DNA of 64,000 nt from Tenrec ecaudatus (GCF_050624435.1 NC_134548.1:124203583-124267582); one strand, 5' to 3'; positions 22,165 through 34,929 are shown, numbered from the stretch's first letter. Notes: a model not told the origin generated them from the sequence alone. A program made the numbers and translations.

Positions 22165-23760
22165 GAGCCCCTGCAGTGGGTTCTGAGTGATACCACCCCT
22201 ATGCCCAACAGAATTACACACAGCCTAGTCCTGCTCCACACTCATAATTATGGCTGTGCTTGACCCTATGGTTGTGGTCACTGTTCTGATCCCTCTCATG
22301 GAAAGTTTCCCTCTTTCTTTTTGCTGACCACATGCTTTACTAAGCATGATGTCCTTCTCCAGTACCAGGTCCTTCCTTACTACATGCCCAGTATGTGAAA
22401 TGAAGCCTGGCTCTCTCTCAGCTTCTTAGGAGGATTCTGGCTCTACTTTTTCCTACACAGACTTGTTCATTCATCTGTAATACCATGGAATATTTAATAT
22501 TCTTTATCAACACTATAATTCAGAGGCATGTATTCTTCTTTAGCCTTCCTTATTTAATGTTCAACCTTTGTATTCCTGTGAGGCAATTGAAAATGCCGCA
22601 ATTGGGGTCAAATGCACCTATTTTCATCAAACTTACATTTATTCTCTTTAAAATTTTAGGATGGTCTCTAGCAGCAGATTTCCAAGTTACAGTAACATCC
22701 TTTGATTTCTTGACTGGCAGCATCCGTGGGTGTTAATTATAGATCCACATAAAATGAAAATGTTTGTCAACTTCAAATATTTCTCCATTTATCATCATGA
22801 TTTTGTTTTTTGTCCTTGTTGTGAGAAATTTTATTGAGTTGTAATACAGACTGAGGTGTGATCCATCAGTAAGTCTTTTGTCTTCCTCACTGTCAGCAAT
22901 CAAGTTTTTGTCATCTGCAAATCTCAGGTTGCTAAGGAGCCTTCCTCCAAGCCTGATGCCACATTTTCCTTTATATAATTCAGCTTCTCTGAGGATGAAT
23001 ACAATCCTGATGCAAACTTTTCCTGATTTTAAACTATACACCACCCTTCCCCCTTTTCTGTTTGAACAACCACCTCTTGGTTTATGTATGAGTTCTGCAT
23101 GAGTGAAAATACGTGCTCTAGAATCACCATTCTTCACAATATTATCCATAATTTGTTGTGATATACATACTTTTGCATAGTTAATAAAGCACAATAAACA
23201 CTTTACTGTATTTCCCACTTTCATACAAGATTCATCTGATGACACAAATGATCCTCCTCATTTCAAGTTCTTTTCTGAGTCTCACCTGAACTTCTGGCAG
23301 TTCTATGTCAATACACTGCTGCAATTGGGTTTTTAATTATCTTTAAAATATTTTATTTGCACGTGGTATGTTCAATATTTTCCACTTTCTTTTGGACTAC
23401 CTTCCTGTGGAAGAGTCCCAAATATAGATCTCTTTGGTTGACTAGAGAGCTGTCTTCCAAATTTCTTTGTCATAGATTAATAAGTGTTTCCAGTGCTTCA
23501 TCAGCTTTTGGAAACAATTTAATTGGCATTCCATCAATTTCCAGAGCCTTGGATGCAGCTTGAGCTTATTTCTTCAATACTACTGGTTAGCGATCGTATG
23601 TTACCTCTTGAAATGGTTGAATATAAACCCGTTATTTTTGATACTCGGTGTATTCTGTCCATCTTCTTTAGATGTTTCCTGAATTGTTTAGTATTTTGTC
23701 CACAGTATCCTTCAAGACTGCATCTTGAGACTTTCATAGCCAAAAACTATCAGATTAGTC
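22165..23760 (-). mobile_element. RTE LINE: reverse-transcriptase region to 3' end (about 1.6 kb)
   Basis: The longest RTE piece here, inverted. On the minus strand it runs from before the reverse-transcriptase palm to the 3' end. Polymerase motif FADD (22910-22921) sits in LRFADDKNLIADSEED, and MINGEIFEVDKHF follows. An open stretch of 170 codons persists at 22733-23245, but neighbouring parts are frameshifted and the catalytic context is altered elsewhere. The 3' landmarks at 22260-22360 include GCTTTACTAAGCATGATGTC. This element family drives its own and probably SINE retroposition when intact; this copy cannot. Confidence 0.9.
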
Positions 23761-24324
23761 GAATCCAAGAATTATACTTTCTAGAAAAATGATGCAAACT
23801 TACTGTGGTAAGGATGACCAGCTTTAAGGGTGAGCTCAGCACCCATTAAGTCTATAGTGATGCAGAGAAATTTTCGATTGGGTTTTCTGAGTCTATGTAT
23901 ATTTTCTAGAGCAGAAAGCCTCATTTTTCTCCCTTAGATCAGTTGATAATTTCCAACTGTTGACTTATTGTTTAGCAGTCCAACTGGCAACCAACTATGA
24001 AACCGGGGCTGCGAAAACTTCTGTAGTGTAAATGGATATGTCCTTGCACTTGCAGGTGGTGGTAGACAGTGCAGGGGGGGGCATGTTTCACAATTGATTC
24101 CATCCTTTTGTATTTGTAATATACTTTCTGACATGTTTTAGGATCTCCTAGAAGGATCCAACTGATATGAAGATGTTTGAAGGATTGAAATTTTCATGAA
24201 GACATGTGACTACATTCCACCTGAAAAGGGAGATGAATGGTTACATATCTCAAACACCCAGCCGATGAATTGTGAAGGCATTGGCGGGACAGTAGAGAGC
24301 CTATGGTAAATCAGAAATCCTTGA
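23761..24324. other. Unassigned intergenic DNA
   Basis: No gene or repeat is recognised, except possible AfroSINE-like phrases (CTAGAGCAGAAAGCCTCATT at 23907; TTGTTTAGCAGTCCAACTGG) that hint at a decayed inverted SINE near 23820-24010. Confidence 0.4.
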
Positions 24325-24600
24325 TTCTACTTTTGGTTCTGCCATTAAGTAGTTTTCTGACTTTGAATAAGTCACTTATCTTTTCTGAGTATCAGTTTCC
24401 CCATCTTTAAAATAAGATTACCGTATATACTCATGTATAAGTCGAAATTTTCAGCACATTTTTAATGCAGCTTTTGTGGTAAAATTCGGTGCCTCGGCTG
24501 ATACTCGGGTCGGCTTATACTTGAGTTTATACAGCAGTTAATATCTCAGGACTCTTGCAACTCGAACACTGCTTGGTTAAAGCGATTAAATGAAATCAGA
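24325..24600 (+). mobile_element. MIR SINE split by a MITE
   Basis: Left part: GGTTCTGCCATTAAGTAGTT, TAAGTCACTTATCTTTTCTG and CAGTTTCCCCATCTTTAAAA. After the insertion the MIR resumes with GATTAAATGAAATCAGAAGT at about 24580. Confidence 0.75.
24419..24533. mobile_element. MITE with about 26-bp terminal inverted repeats, TA-flanked
   Basis: A roughly 115-bp element whose ends are TACCGTATATACTCATGTAT... and, in reverse complement, TGCTGTATAAACTCAAGTAT.... The inner arm ...AAGTCGA pairs with TCGGCTTAT.... It has no coding capacity. It lies within a MIR and TA is found at both borders, which fits a Tc1/mariner-type target duplication. Superfamily assignment is tentative. Confidence 0.6.
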
Positions 24601-25449
24601 AGTAGAGAGTGGGGAAAAAAGTTTAGAGAATTCCTACGAATGAAAAAATAAAGTCAAAGTTTGGCTTTGCCATGCTTAATCATCCTTGGGTTGTGACTGG
24701 GATTGAAAAGCAAGGAGGGAGACCAATTACCCCTGTCCTCTGCAGTGTGGGTCAGAACTGGGTTTTCTCACATTAAAGGAAAAGAAAAAAAGAAATATTT
24801 TAGCCTGATAAAGCTAATTTCATGTGAATTGGCATCAGTGCAAAACAAATTATATGAGTGGTTTACACAATATCTCTCATAATAAACTGACTTGTCTTGA
24901 AAGCTTGAGCTTTTTAAACAAACTTTATTGCCTGGTCTATGGCTTTTTGGTTCAAGCACACTCAAGAAAAAATGCTGACACCTTGTTTTCTGTTTCCACT
25001 GGAAACATTGCTGTTTTTAAATGAATGGTGGGATATCATGCAATGGTTCAGTCCCGAATTCTAGACTGATATATTTCTCTTTAATGTACACATTTTTATT
25101 CCCAGAGAAATTCCCACTGTTTTAGACAAAATAGACATCATGTAATCATTGTAATAAATAATTCTCTGAATTTTTGTCATAAAGTTTGAAGAAAATGTTT
25201 GAAAAACAACAGTGTCCTAATTAGGCCTCTATTCATTGTATGGGAATGCTTTTGAGGAGCCCAGGGAACCCTGAGGAGTAAATTCCTCTTATTTTTCTAC
25301 TTGGGGAAACCCAGGTGTGTATAATATATTTCAAATTTTATTTTTAGCCATGCCTTTCAAGACATACGAGAACAGTTGATTTATATTTTCTTCATAGGCA
25401 TTGCCAATGAGTGCTAGAGAGCTGGAGAGCCGCATTTTGATTGTGAAGG
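24601..25449. other. Unassigned intergenic DNA
   Basis: No gene or named repeat is recognised. Confidence 0.5.
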
Positions 25450-25610
25450 TGTGTTGGCTTGCCACAGTAGAACTGCCTCCACAGAGGTTCCAGTGCTGTA
25501 AATGGAAACAGGCAGAATACCACCACTTTCTCCTGTGGACAGGTTTGAACTACTGACCTTTTTTCAGTTTGCAGTCAAGTACTTAATCACTGTGCCACCA
25601 TGGTTCTTTG
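25450..25610 (-). mobile_element. AfroSINE
   Basis: GCCACAGTAGAACTGCCTCC, TTTGAACTACTGACCTTTTT and AATCACTGTGCCACCATGGT give an inverted copy with the tRNA-like head at the right. Confidence 0.75.
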
Positions 25611-25759
25611 TATAATTAAAAATTACCTGCTAATCACAATTAACTCTTCAGCCCTAAGCTTAGGTCTTCGCTGCCTTCAGACCTTGGAAAAAGCTTAAGC
25701 CATATTTTTAAAAATAGCTCATCTATCAAATGCAGTGATTCCTGTACCAAACAACGTTC

Positions 25760-25835
25760 TTTTCAGGGTTTTGTTCTGTTGTACATGGTTTTTCTAGGAG
25801 TGGGAACCAACTTGATGGCACCCAACAATCATCAC
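25760..25835 (+). mobile_element. RTE LINE tail fragment
   Basis: GTTCTGTTGTACATGGTTTT and AACTTGATGGCACCCAACAA match the last 70 bp of RTE. Confidence 0.65.
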
Positions 25836-26109
25836 AGCATTTAACCACTCTGGAAGATAGGCAGTGTTGAGTACATTGACAAAATTAATCAAAGATGACA
25901 TTTAATTTCTCTTGGGATTTTTATAACCCCATTGTGCAGTTTCCGCTAAGCTCCATCCCTGTCTGCAGCATATTCTCAGCATTCTTCCTATGCTTCGTGA
26001 CTTCATGAATTTCAGAATTCCTCATACTCTTCCTCTGTCTAGATCTTTTCTACCTATATCAAAATGTAACCATCGTCTACTTCATAATTGTAGACTTCTT
26101 CACTATGTG

Positions 26110-26222
26110 GTAACAATATTTATCACTAGGGCACATCACTTAGTTTTCAGGACTCAATTTCCTGTAAGTAAAGTGAAGGAATTGAATTAGATATCTGGAA
26201 GGTCCCATTCAGTTCTAAAATC
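26110..26222 (+). mobile_element. MIR3-like SINE fragment
   Basis: CACATCACTTAGTTTTCAGG, AAAGTGAAGGAATTGAATTA and GGAAGGTCCCATTCAGTTCT follow the MIR3 ending ('ggactagatgatctctaaggtcc'). Confidence 0.6.
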
Positions 26223-26865
26223 ATGAGTGAACATCTGCATTAATGTGTTATCTAGCAAATGTGCTTCCATCTTTCATAGGGAGTTTGGGGAAATCACAGG
26301 CCAGGTGATAGCAATTTCCTGGAAACATTATGATTTAACCTAGTTAGAATTCTTTTTGGACAATGATGATAGGCATTTCAGAGGCTTCCGCATGAATTTT
26401 GATTTTATAAAGGTGCACTACACAAATGATGACCTCTTTTCTTTATGTCCAAAGTCAACGGTTGATTTCCAGGTAGTAAATAGCCACATTTATTTCACAA
26501 GCAGGAGAGATTTAGAGCATTCCTTTGGATTAAGTGCATTACACATTTAGTTGAGGTCAGATTCTTTTAGGGAATAAGCAATATTTCTGAGGAGTTCCTT
26601 TCATAAAATTTCCTTTACTGTTGGAATCATCCCAGCTATACTTTCCCAGATAATTTATCCCCATCAACCCTTCTAGGATACTATCTCATCCTAAAAGCCC
26701 CCTGCAAATACTGCTCATTGATCAGATGGCTTCTTTAAGTTTAAAAAAAGAAAGAATAGAAAATATCTCAAAACAGACCTCATCTAGAGATTGTCAACAA
26801 GCATCCTAGCTTTTAAACTCCTGGGCATTTTAAACTTCCACCAAAAGTGAAACATTGTGATTGTA
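26223..26865. other. Unassigned intergenic DNA
   Basis: No gene or named repeat is recognised. Confidence 0.5.
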
Positions 26866-27045
26866 CCCTGGGTTACAGCACTTGGATGCTAATGGAAAGG
26901 TCGGCAGTTTGAGTCCTCCAAGTGCCACTGGATGTGGTAGTCTGCTTCCATAAGGATGAACGCCTATTGGGAAGTTCCACTCTGTCCTTCAGGGTTATCG
27001 CAAGTCCAAATGGACTCAATAGCAATGGTTTGGTTTGGGGGTTAA
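26866..27045 (+). mobile_element. AfroSINE
   Basis: A forward copy with part of its tRNA-like head: AGGTCGGCAGTTTGAGTCCT, TGGTAGTCTGCTTCCATAAG, AGTTCCACTCTGTCCTTC and CAAATGGACTCAATAGCAAT. Confidence 0.85.
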
Positions 27046-27587
27046 AGTAAAAGACTAACTATGTTGAGGTTTTGTTTGTTTTATTTCTTTCCCTTTGGGT
27101 TCTCTTTTATTTAAAAGAAAGAGTACAACGACAAATCCAAATTTAAGACATCTGGATGTTTCTCATCGTATGGCTTAAGCATCTGCATTTTTTCACTTCT
27201 CATCCAGATGTTTTGGTCTTATATAAACCTAGCTAAAGTAAAATGGACTATCAAGCAATCATCTGGGGACTTTGATTAACATGGGCAGCAAATATGAATA
27301 AGCCATGTTCTGAGAGTCCTGTTTTTTGTCCAGATCAGAACACATTACTAATGGGGTCAAAGTTATTGTACATTTGTTCCTTGTATGGGCCAGTTATCTC
27401 TGATTTGTTTTATGACCACAGAAGGCACTTCTAGGTTTAGCCAGAAGGATGGAAAATGAATACACTTGGTCCTACATGTAGTCAAGCAACAAAACAGGAA
27501 AATCAATCCCTACCACTTCGAGAGTGAAATTTAAACATGTATTCCCCATGGACAGAGGGGGTGAAAGAAGTGCCATTTTGTACAGAA
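27046..27587. other. Unassigned intergenic DNA
   Basis: No gene or repeat is recognised. Confidence 0.5.
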
Positions 27588-27700
27588 CAATAATTATAAT
27601 AGTAGCACATCAAATTTGCTCTGTGCCAAACACTAGCCTAAGCACTTTATATATATTACTTCATAATATTCACAACTCTATGTATATGATTAAAGAGCTT
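27588..27700 (-). mobile_element. MIR SINE
   Basis: CTCTGTGCCAAACACTAGCC, TAAGCACTTTATATATATTA and ATTCACAACTCTATG are the tail half of an inverted MIR. Confidence 0.7.
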
Positions 27701-27982
27701 CTCTGAAGTCAAAACACAGGGACATTCTTATTTCTTTCTAATGTTTTCTCTCTGTATTTTCCCACATGCCACTCATCAAGAATGGTGGAGGGAAAACAAT
27801 GTCGGGAACTCTCAATATATAAACTCTCTAGAAAATAGAGCCAAGGAGGACAGCAACTCAGGTATTTCTGCCTACTCAATTGATTGGTGGAACTACTACT
27901 GTGGCACACACCCTGTGGCCAGTAAAGTCAGTTCATCTAATCTTTCTTCTCCCATCCAATTTATAGGCATACACTACTTAGC

Positions 27983-28835
27983 TTAAAATCAGGAAAGATG
28001 TATGTATGTATGTATTGTATCCTCTCATTATTCAATATGCATGCTGAACAAATAATCAGGGAACCTGGATTATATGAACACTGCAGTATCAGGATTGCAG
28101 GGAGGTTTACTGATAATGTGCGATATGCAGATGACAGTGTTACTTGCTGAAAGTGAGGACTTGAAGCATTTACTGATGAAGATCATGGATTGTAGTCTTC
28201 CGTATAGATTATAACTCAATGCAAAAAAAATCCTCACAACTGGACTAAGAGGTTGCCATCATAAGCAGAGAAAAAAAATTGAAGTTCTTAAGGATTTCAT
28301 CTTGCTTGACTCCACAATCAACACTCCTGTAAGCAGCAGTCAAGAGATCAAGTGATGCATCCAATTAGGTAAATCTTCTGCACAAGACCTCCTTGAAGTG
28401 TTGAAGAACAAAGAGGTTAATTTGACCCATGACCCAAGTCATGGTATTTACCATTGCCCATATGCAGTTGAAAGTGGAACATTTACTAGTGAAGACCAAA
28501 GAAAAATATTCAAAGTCCTATGGACTCTGCCAAAAGAATCAACAAATCTGTCTTGGAATACATACAGCCAGATTTCTCCTTAGAGGGAAGGAGGGTGGAT
28601 CTTCATCTCATCTACTCAAGAGAGACCAGGCTCTGAATAAGGACAGCATAGTGGAGGAGCAGTGAAAAAGAGGATGGTCCTGGACAAGATGGACTGACAC
28701 AATGGCTGCAGCAATGGGCTCAAATCTAAGAACAATTGTGAGGATGCTGCAGGACCTGGCAATGTTTCATTATGTTCTATCTAGGTTTGCTACAAGTGGA
28801 AACTGACTAGATGGTACCTAACAATAACGGGCATA
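27983..28835 (+). mobile_element. RTE LINE: reverse-transcriptase region to 3' end
   Basis: A forward copy beginning TTAAAATCAGGAAAGATGTA. Polymerase motif YADD is encoded at 28124-28135 (CGATATGCAGATGACAG context). AAAATCCTCACAACTGGAC and GATTTCATCTTGCTTGACTC follow, and the 3' tail ends ACCTAACAATAAC. Stops and frameshifts are frequent, and short segments of the ORF are deleted relative to family structure. An (ATGT)n run at about 28000-28017 arose inside it. Confidence 0.88.
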
Positions 28836-29229
28836 GAAAAAAACAAAAAAAATAGGCATAAAAGGTACCCTTTACAAAAAAAGGCAATATTTTTGTTGCC
28901 AGTAACTCTACATAAAAGTATATATTTAGGGGAAAACTGACTGTGTGGTTAGGAGCACTGAAATACATTGGATGGCTTAACAGAACTAACTTGTCCGAAT
29001 GTTTTCAGAAAGAATGATTTGTTTAATTGGCAAAATACTTAAGAAGCTTTGATCTATAACCACAAATTGACTTAGAATCCTAAAATTCTAGACTTAGACA
29101 TAGAGACATATCTAAGTCAATTTAATTTTTTCCCTTTCTTTATATTTTATTACCCTGAAAGCAGCAATATAAAAATATATGCAAAAGAGTGTTCCCTGCC
29201 ATATTTTTTTGAGAACTACAAGTGCGGTA
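28836..29229. other. Unassigned intergenic DNA
   Basis: No gene or repeat is recognised in this A/T-rich stretch. Confidence 0.5.
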
Positions 29230-29690
29230 GTTTCATAATCCGGTATCAATCTGTGAAGGGAGGGAGTCTAGCCTGTCAGTCAGGTTGCAGCTTGATGACC
29301 TCATTTGGAGGTGCCTAGGATATAAATAGCTCACTGGAGGCCAGATACACACAGACTCTCTGCTAGATCTTCCTGCTGACAAGGCACATGGAGCTATGCT
29401 TGGAACCCTGAAGCTGTAAGAGCCACGTGGAGACCCCTACCAGCACTGAGATGCTTCCACTGCCACTGGATCCACAAGGCTTTCCACCCACTGGCATGTG
29501 ATCATCCTGAATTTGACGTCATTGCATGTGTTGTGTGAGTCTAAAGAGGAATTTATAGACTGGTATTGCACATATGGGCTAATACCAGACTTTTGGACTT
29601 GATCTTGACTGGGCTGGGATGTTTTCTCAATACCATTGCTCTTTTATCTAAAGCTCTTTCTTATACACAGCAGGCATCAAAATTTCACAA
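29230..29690 (+). mobile_element. LTR-like afrotherian repeat fossil (possibly ERVL/MaLR type)
   Basis: This looks like a moderately old repeat shared among afrotherians: GGATATAAATAGCTCACTGG (TATA-like), AGCACTGAGATGCTTCCACT, CTGGATCCACAAGGCTTTCC and CATATGGGCTAATACCAG. Layout with an internal TATA-like box and a late AT-rich end suggests a solo LTR. It is decayed, and family naming is uncertain. Confidence 0.4.
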
Positions 29691-29777
29691 ATACGCCCAC
29701 ATTAATTTACTCATTGAGGGAACAAAAGTGATGTATCTATTTTTGACTATCATTGTTATGGGAACTGGGCTATGTTG

Positions 29778-30130
29778 TTGTTTGGTTCCTGTCATGTCAG
29801 TTCTGACTCATAGTGTGCCTATGTACAACAGGAAAAAAACACTGCCTAACCCTGCACCATCCTCACAGTCACTGTTTTGTTTGAGCTCATTGTTGTAGTT
29901 ACCATGTCAATTCATCGGTTGAGGGTCCTCTTGGTTTTGCTGACCCTCTATGTTACCAAACATTACGTCTCCCTTCAGGGATTGCTCCCTCTTGCTAACA
30001 CGTCCAATGTACCTTAGATGAAATATTGCCATCCTCATTGATTCTTCATCTTTTGCATTAGCAGTTGATGTATAGATTTCAATAATATTGGTAATAAGTG
30101 GTCTTCCTTATAGGCACATGGACTGTATAC
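29778..30130 (-). mobile_element. RTE LINE with an internal deletion (endonuclease segment joined to 3' end)
   Basis: Inverted. 29778-30035 is the RTE 3' end (CAGTTCTGACTCATAGTGTG, CTGACCCTCTATGTTACC). 30036-30130 is an endonuclease-region segment (TCATCTTTTGCATTAGCAGT, AGTGGTCTTCCTTATAGGC). The reverse-transcriptase portion is absent at the junction near 30035. Confidence 0.75.
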
Positions 30131-31259
30131 TGTAGAAAATAAAACTTGGTGATTTATCTCCATAAATTTCATCTGTTTTTCTCTTTCCTGCTTCAGAAGG
30201 TCAAGGTTGTCCTTCCTAAACATTTTCCTGCCTATTTTCTCGGTTTATTCTTCAAATGCTATGAAAAATAATTACTCAGTTTCTTAATAGCAGAGATTAT
30301 ATTCATTACACCTCATTTTTATGTCCTTCTCCAGCTCTTCACACACCCGCCACCACCACTTGAAATGTGAATAGTTTTTATGGGCCAACTTGGAGCAATT
30401 GTTGTGCTCTCTATCTCTACACATTATGAATGACAGGGACTCCTTGGACCAAGGGGAAGGCAGAGCACCAAAATGGAATGATTCTGTCTCAGAACGATGT
30501 TATGAAGGAGACCCTCTCCTCATAACCAAAGCTAGTCTTCCTTTTACTGTAATATGAACAAGCAGTACATTTTTGATTGATAAACTGCAGGTTTTCGGAA
30601 TTGTGGTTAATAGTTACCTACCCTGATAATCTCCTTGATAAACTTTCCTCCATAATCATAAGGATGGTAATTAGCTAATGACTATCTTTTTAATTTTGGT
30701 TACATTGGCTTTCTTGGGTTCAAAAATTACCAAGTTATCCATTTCTTTCATTGTTATTCACAGGACCACTCTGCACGCACACCATGCTAACGCAGTTGAG
30801 CATATCCTTTACTACTCTTTGGGTGCCTAGCCTAGTTTCTGTATGTAATTTCAAAATGGATGACAACTGCCCCCCAGCCCCAGGCTCCCAAGGAGTTTTC
30901 TTTTGATTTAATCACCTCAGTGCATTCTTTTTATTAGCATAATCCTTTATTTCAAAATGAGATGCTGAGTCTTAAATAGATTGAAAAGAAGAAATTTATT
31001 CATTTTGCCTATCGTGATCATTACTCTGCTTACATTTCAGAAGTTGCTCCTGTGTCTAATACACCTATCATTGTATTTCTCTTCTTGTCCTCACACTTTC
31101 AGGATGCTCAATTAAGAGGGTAGGTTAAACACTCAACCATAATTCTATTGCTATACCCAACTCACATGAACTTTAAAGTCTTCATTGACTCTTCCCCTCC
31201 CCCCCTTCATTTTCCACTTTTGACATTACTTTGCTCGCCAATTCCGCTGCCTTTTTCTG
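30131..31259. other. Unassigned intergenic DNA
   Basis: No gene or named repeat is recognised. Confidence 0.5.
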
Positions 31260-31790
31260 AGAAGACCTTGGTTGCCACACTATATCTCATCACCTCCCAT
31301 CTGGTGGTGATATGATAATGACCTCAGCTGGTGTCCCTGACTTTAGTCTCTCTCCCTAACTCTTCCTACATGCTGCTGCCAGATGGATATTCCATCACAA
31401 CTCCTAGCCTTCCTATGCCCTCACACAGATTTCTGCTCTTGGTAGTCAAATGCACTCCCTTGAGCTAAATATGACTTGTTTACTTTACCCTCAATCTTTA
31501 CATGCGCTATTCTCAGCACTTGGAAAATTCCCCTTCTTCACTTGTGTTCCTTTTATTCCAAACCTCTTACTGAAGTCTGCATTGAATCTCTCCCCAACTC
31601 ACTTATTCACTCTGCATGTATAATATTTATAGCACCAGAAGGTGTTTTGTAGAGATTTCTTTATTCCTTACATATGATGCATACACTATTTAAGGACAGG
31701 GATTTCAATGAAAAGATATTCCCTACAGTTTATGCAGTGGGTAGTACATAGTAGGCACTCAATAAATGTCCATGATTGACCTTAGTCCTA
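31260..31790 (+). mobile_element. L2 LINE 3' region
   Basis: A longer L2 copy: ATGCTGCTGCCAGATGGATA, TGCACTCCCTTGAGCTAAAT, AAGGACAGGGATTTCAATG and the ending ACATAGTAGGCACTCAATAA. Confidence 0.75.
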
Positions 31791-34700
31791 TCTGAAGAAA
31801 ATGTGGTAGAGAAAATGGCAGTATTTGAGAAGGCAGGTTTTGAGAGGTGTACTTGGTTTAATAGTTCTCATATCACAGTAATTAAAGTACTGAATAACTT
31901 CAAATTGCCTATGGCTGATCACAATTCTAAACAAGTTAAGTTTTAAGTGTTTGAAGTGAGTTATTGTTTATTGAACAACACCATACATTTATCAGATAAC
32001 CTCAATTTTACACTGTGATTTCATATCAAACACCTTTGAAGAAAATGCATGAGTAATAGACATATTGGGGCAAACATTTTTCAACATTAAATTCTCTCCC
32101 GGAGAAGAGCAACAATAATTGCAAGTGTTCAGTCTTAAAGGGTCACTGTGGAACTATTTTATGTCTTAACTTGACTATTGTTTCATCAGCCTCACTCCCT
32201 TACCTTGGGAAATGAATACAAGGAGGGTAAAGATTTATATGTGCAATTTCCAGGATATTTCCCTCGGTCATTACTTAATTTTCTAGAAAACACTTGGTGC
32301 AAACCAATTTATTTTAAAATAAAGTGCTTAAGGGCAGTAAATGCTTTAAACCAGTGATTCCATATTCTTGTAAACACTTCAAATACCAAGTGTATCAGGG
32401 ATTCTCCTTCCTTTGTTGCCAGAGTTTTCTTTCTTCACAAATTTGCCATTTTCCAACTTGATGAAGAAGCAATTCTCCTTTCCATGTCCTCTTTAACGTC
32501 TCTACTACCTTGTTGTTCATTAGAGAACTCTGCTCTCCTTGCAACCTGTTCCCTACTTTAAGCCCCACAATGTTAGTTATGAATCTTCAAACAAAATGCC
32601 ATTTCCGCACTATGCTGCCTTGAGGGCAAGGCTTGTGAGAAGCCTGCAAGTAAATTCGTATATCCTTCCCCCTTTTTAAAGCGACAGTAACTGAAAGAAG
32701 AACCAATGTGCATCTAATTTCATTAGGCTCAGAGGATAAAGATTTTATTTCTTACTATCCAGAGTCTCTTTACTTAGACAGGATCCCATAGATTACCGAA
32801 GCCATCAGATTTCTTATTTTACCAAATTAATCCCATGCAAATGTTCTCCATACCCCTGAAGAGTTTTCACTTCTTAGATATATATTGCTCTCATACTTTG
32901 TCATTTGTGTCATCATTTCTGACACTCTCAGAATCTTTTGCTTTCGAATAACCTCAGTGCTAAGTGTTATGTGTATTGTTGATATATGGGCTAAATACAT
33001 CAGTTAAGAATATATTGGAACAACTTACACCAATTTTTTTCTAGATTTCCAAAACACATTTCATGGAAAAACTAAGATGAAAAAATTACCCATAGTTAAA
33101 TCACCTGGAAGAATGGGCTGTATCTCTCTCTTTTTAAAAAATTAAATCTCAGATGAAATAAAATTGTGAATGGCCGCCTGGAAATAAATTTTTATAGATG
33201 GTGTACATATTGGTTCCTGAAAATGGTAGAAAAGGTCTCTTGTCAAGTTCCCCAGCACAAGTGTGAATGCTCTGTTTTTGAGTACCTACTACTAGTGAAA
33301 GGACACATTGTGGCCAGCCAACTCAAATTGCTACCCACGTTTAATCATTGTAAATAAAGGAAGCAGAGAGCCCCGTGTTATATTTTCAGAATTGGCATGC
33401 TCAATACAGAACTATTAGTTTTAAAATACCACTGAACATACTATTTGAATTAATCTAGATTTCTGGGGAAAAAAAACAAGATAACAAAAGTACAATTGGT
33501 CATTTAAACATATACTACTTCATGCAGGTTATTCACTTGGTAATTAGACATAGCATTAAAGAACAATGAGAGTAAATACAATTTTATAACACTTGAAAAA
33601 CAGTTCAAAATTGACAAATTGCCATTTTGAAATACTTATTGTTTTTACAGGAGCAAAATCACCTTTGCCAGTAGGTGATGGGGTGGGGAATACATCTATG
33701 AAACACCTACACATGTTGAACTGGTCTAACTGTCCACTGTGAATGAACCTCTATCACTGCTACGCTTCCATATACTGTTGGTACAGAATGCACTTTCTGA
33801 AAGTCCGGATATAGAACAGCAACAGAGAAATAAGTACTTGGATCACAGGGAATCGATCATGAAAGAATGTTGAAAGAAATAACCAAAGCACAGATCTAAT
33901 GATCTCTTACACATTTGAGTTTCACAATTCTAAAGGCTGGGCAAACTTCATGTTTTACAAACTGTGTGCATTTGTCCTTGTTTCCATTTGTCCCCAAATG
34001 TGATTTAGGAACCATTTGCAAAATGGCAGAGTCAACCTTATTAGCAATAGAGCCCCACAGGCTAGGTGAAGAGCACACCAAATGTGATTAATTGAAAAAG
34101 AACAGAAAGTAGTAATCCACAATAGATACTAGAATAAGGACACATTCCTTACAGCAAATATGCAACATTGTATTCACAGCGAGTTTCCAGCATGACATAG
34201 TCACAGTCAGTAAGAGAGGGTGTGAGAATTTTAGTCTATCAAATATGCTACGTGAGGTGCCAGAAATAAAGTTACTTCTGCAGGAGCCTTGCACATGGGG
34301 CCAAGCAGATACTGTGATGTAGAGCATAGTCTGTTTCATAACGACATTTCAGAGCAGAGTCGCTGCCAGTGCTGCTCTACCACCAGCAACTTGAATCCTG
34401 TAGCACTTCATCGGTGAATACTGCCACATCACTTCTTTTCTATTGCTGGCACTCACAGTCAATATGTATTTAAATTCAGACTCCAGTGATACTGAAAAGA
34501 AAAAAAACCAAGGAGGAAGATACATCTTTGTACAAAACTTATAGCAGGTCAAGAGATATTTGGGGTGGGGTGGAATTCCAAATGTAAATTTGTTATCACA
34601 CAAGAGCAATGTGCACTTTCAATGGGTTTTCAAAGTTGTAAAAATTTTTTGAAATACCAGAAGTGATAAAGCATTGTTCAAAATCATTCCAAGTGAACAA

Positions 34701-34929
34701 ACAGCTTATGTTTTCATTTGCATCAGAAATGCACACCCTTTACCTACCTACCACTTTGCCCACAGATGTGATTTCTTAATAAATCTAAATGCTGAGATTA
34801 GTGTACAATAGTTGTCCATTTAGGTTGAAGAAGTTCTAAATGTTTCAATCAAGTATTTCTCAGCCAATCTTTATCTATAAACATCTTCCAGGTGGGGTGC
34901 CTAAATATTTCTCTCTTGATAAGTCCTTG

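Noticed and set aside
22733-23245. 170-codon frame as a domesticated reverse transcriptase gene
   Set aside because: It is the polymerase part of a decayed RTE copy, with shifted neighbours and no promoter or splice evidence.
29230-29690. Functional promoter from the TATA-like box
   Set aside because: The box sits within an LTR-like repeat fossil; no downstream gene exists.
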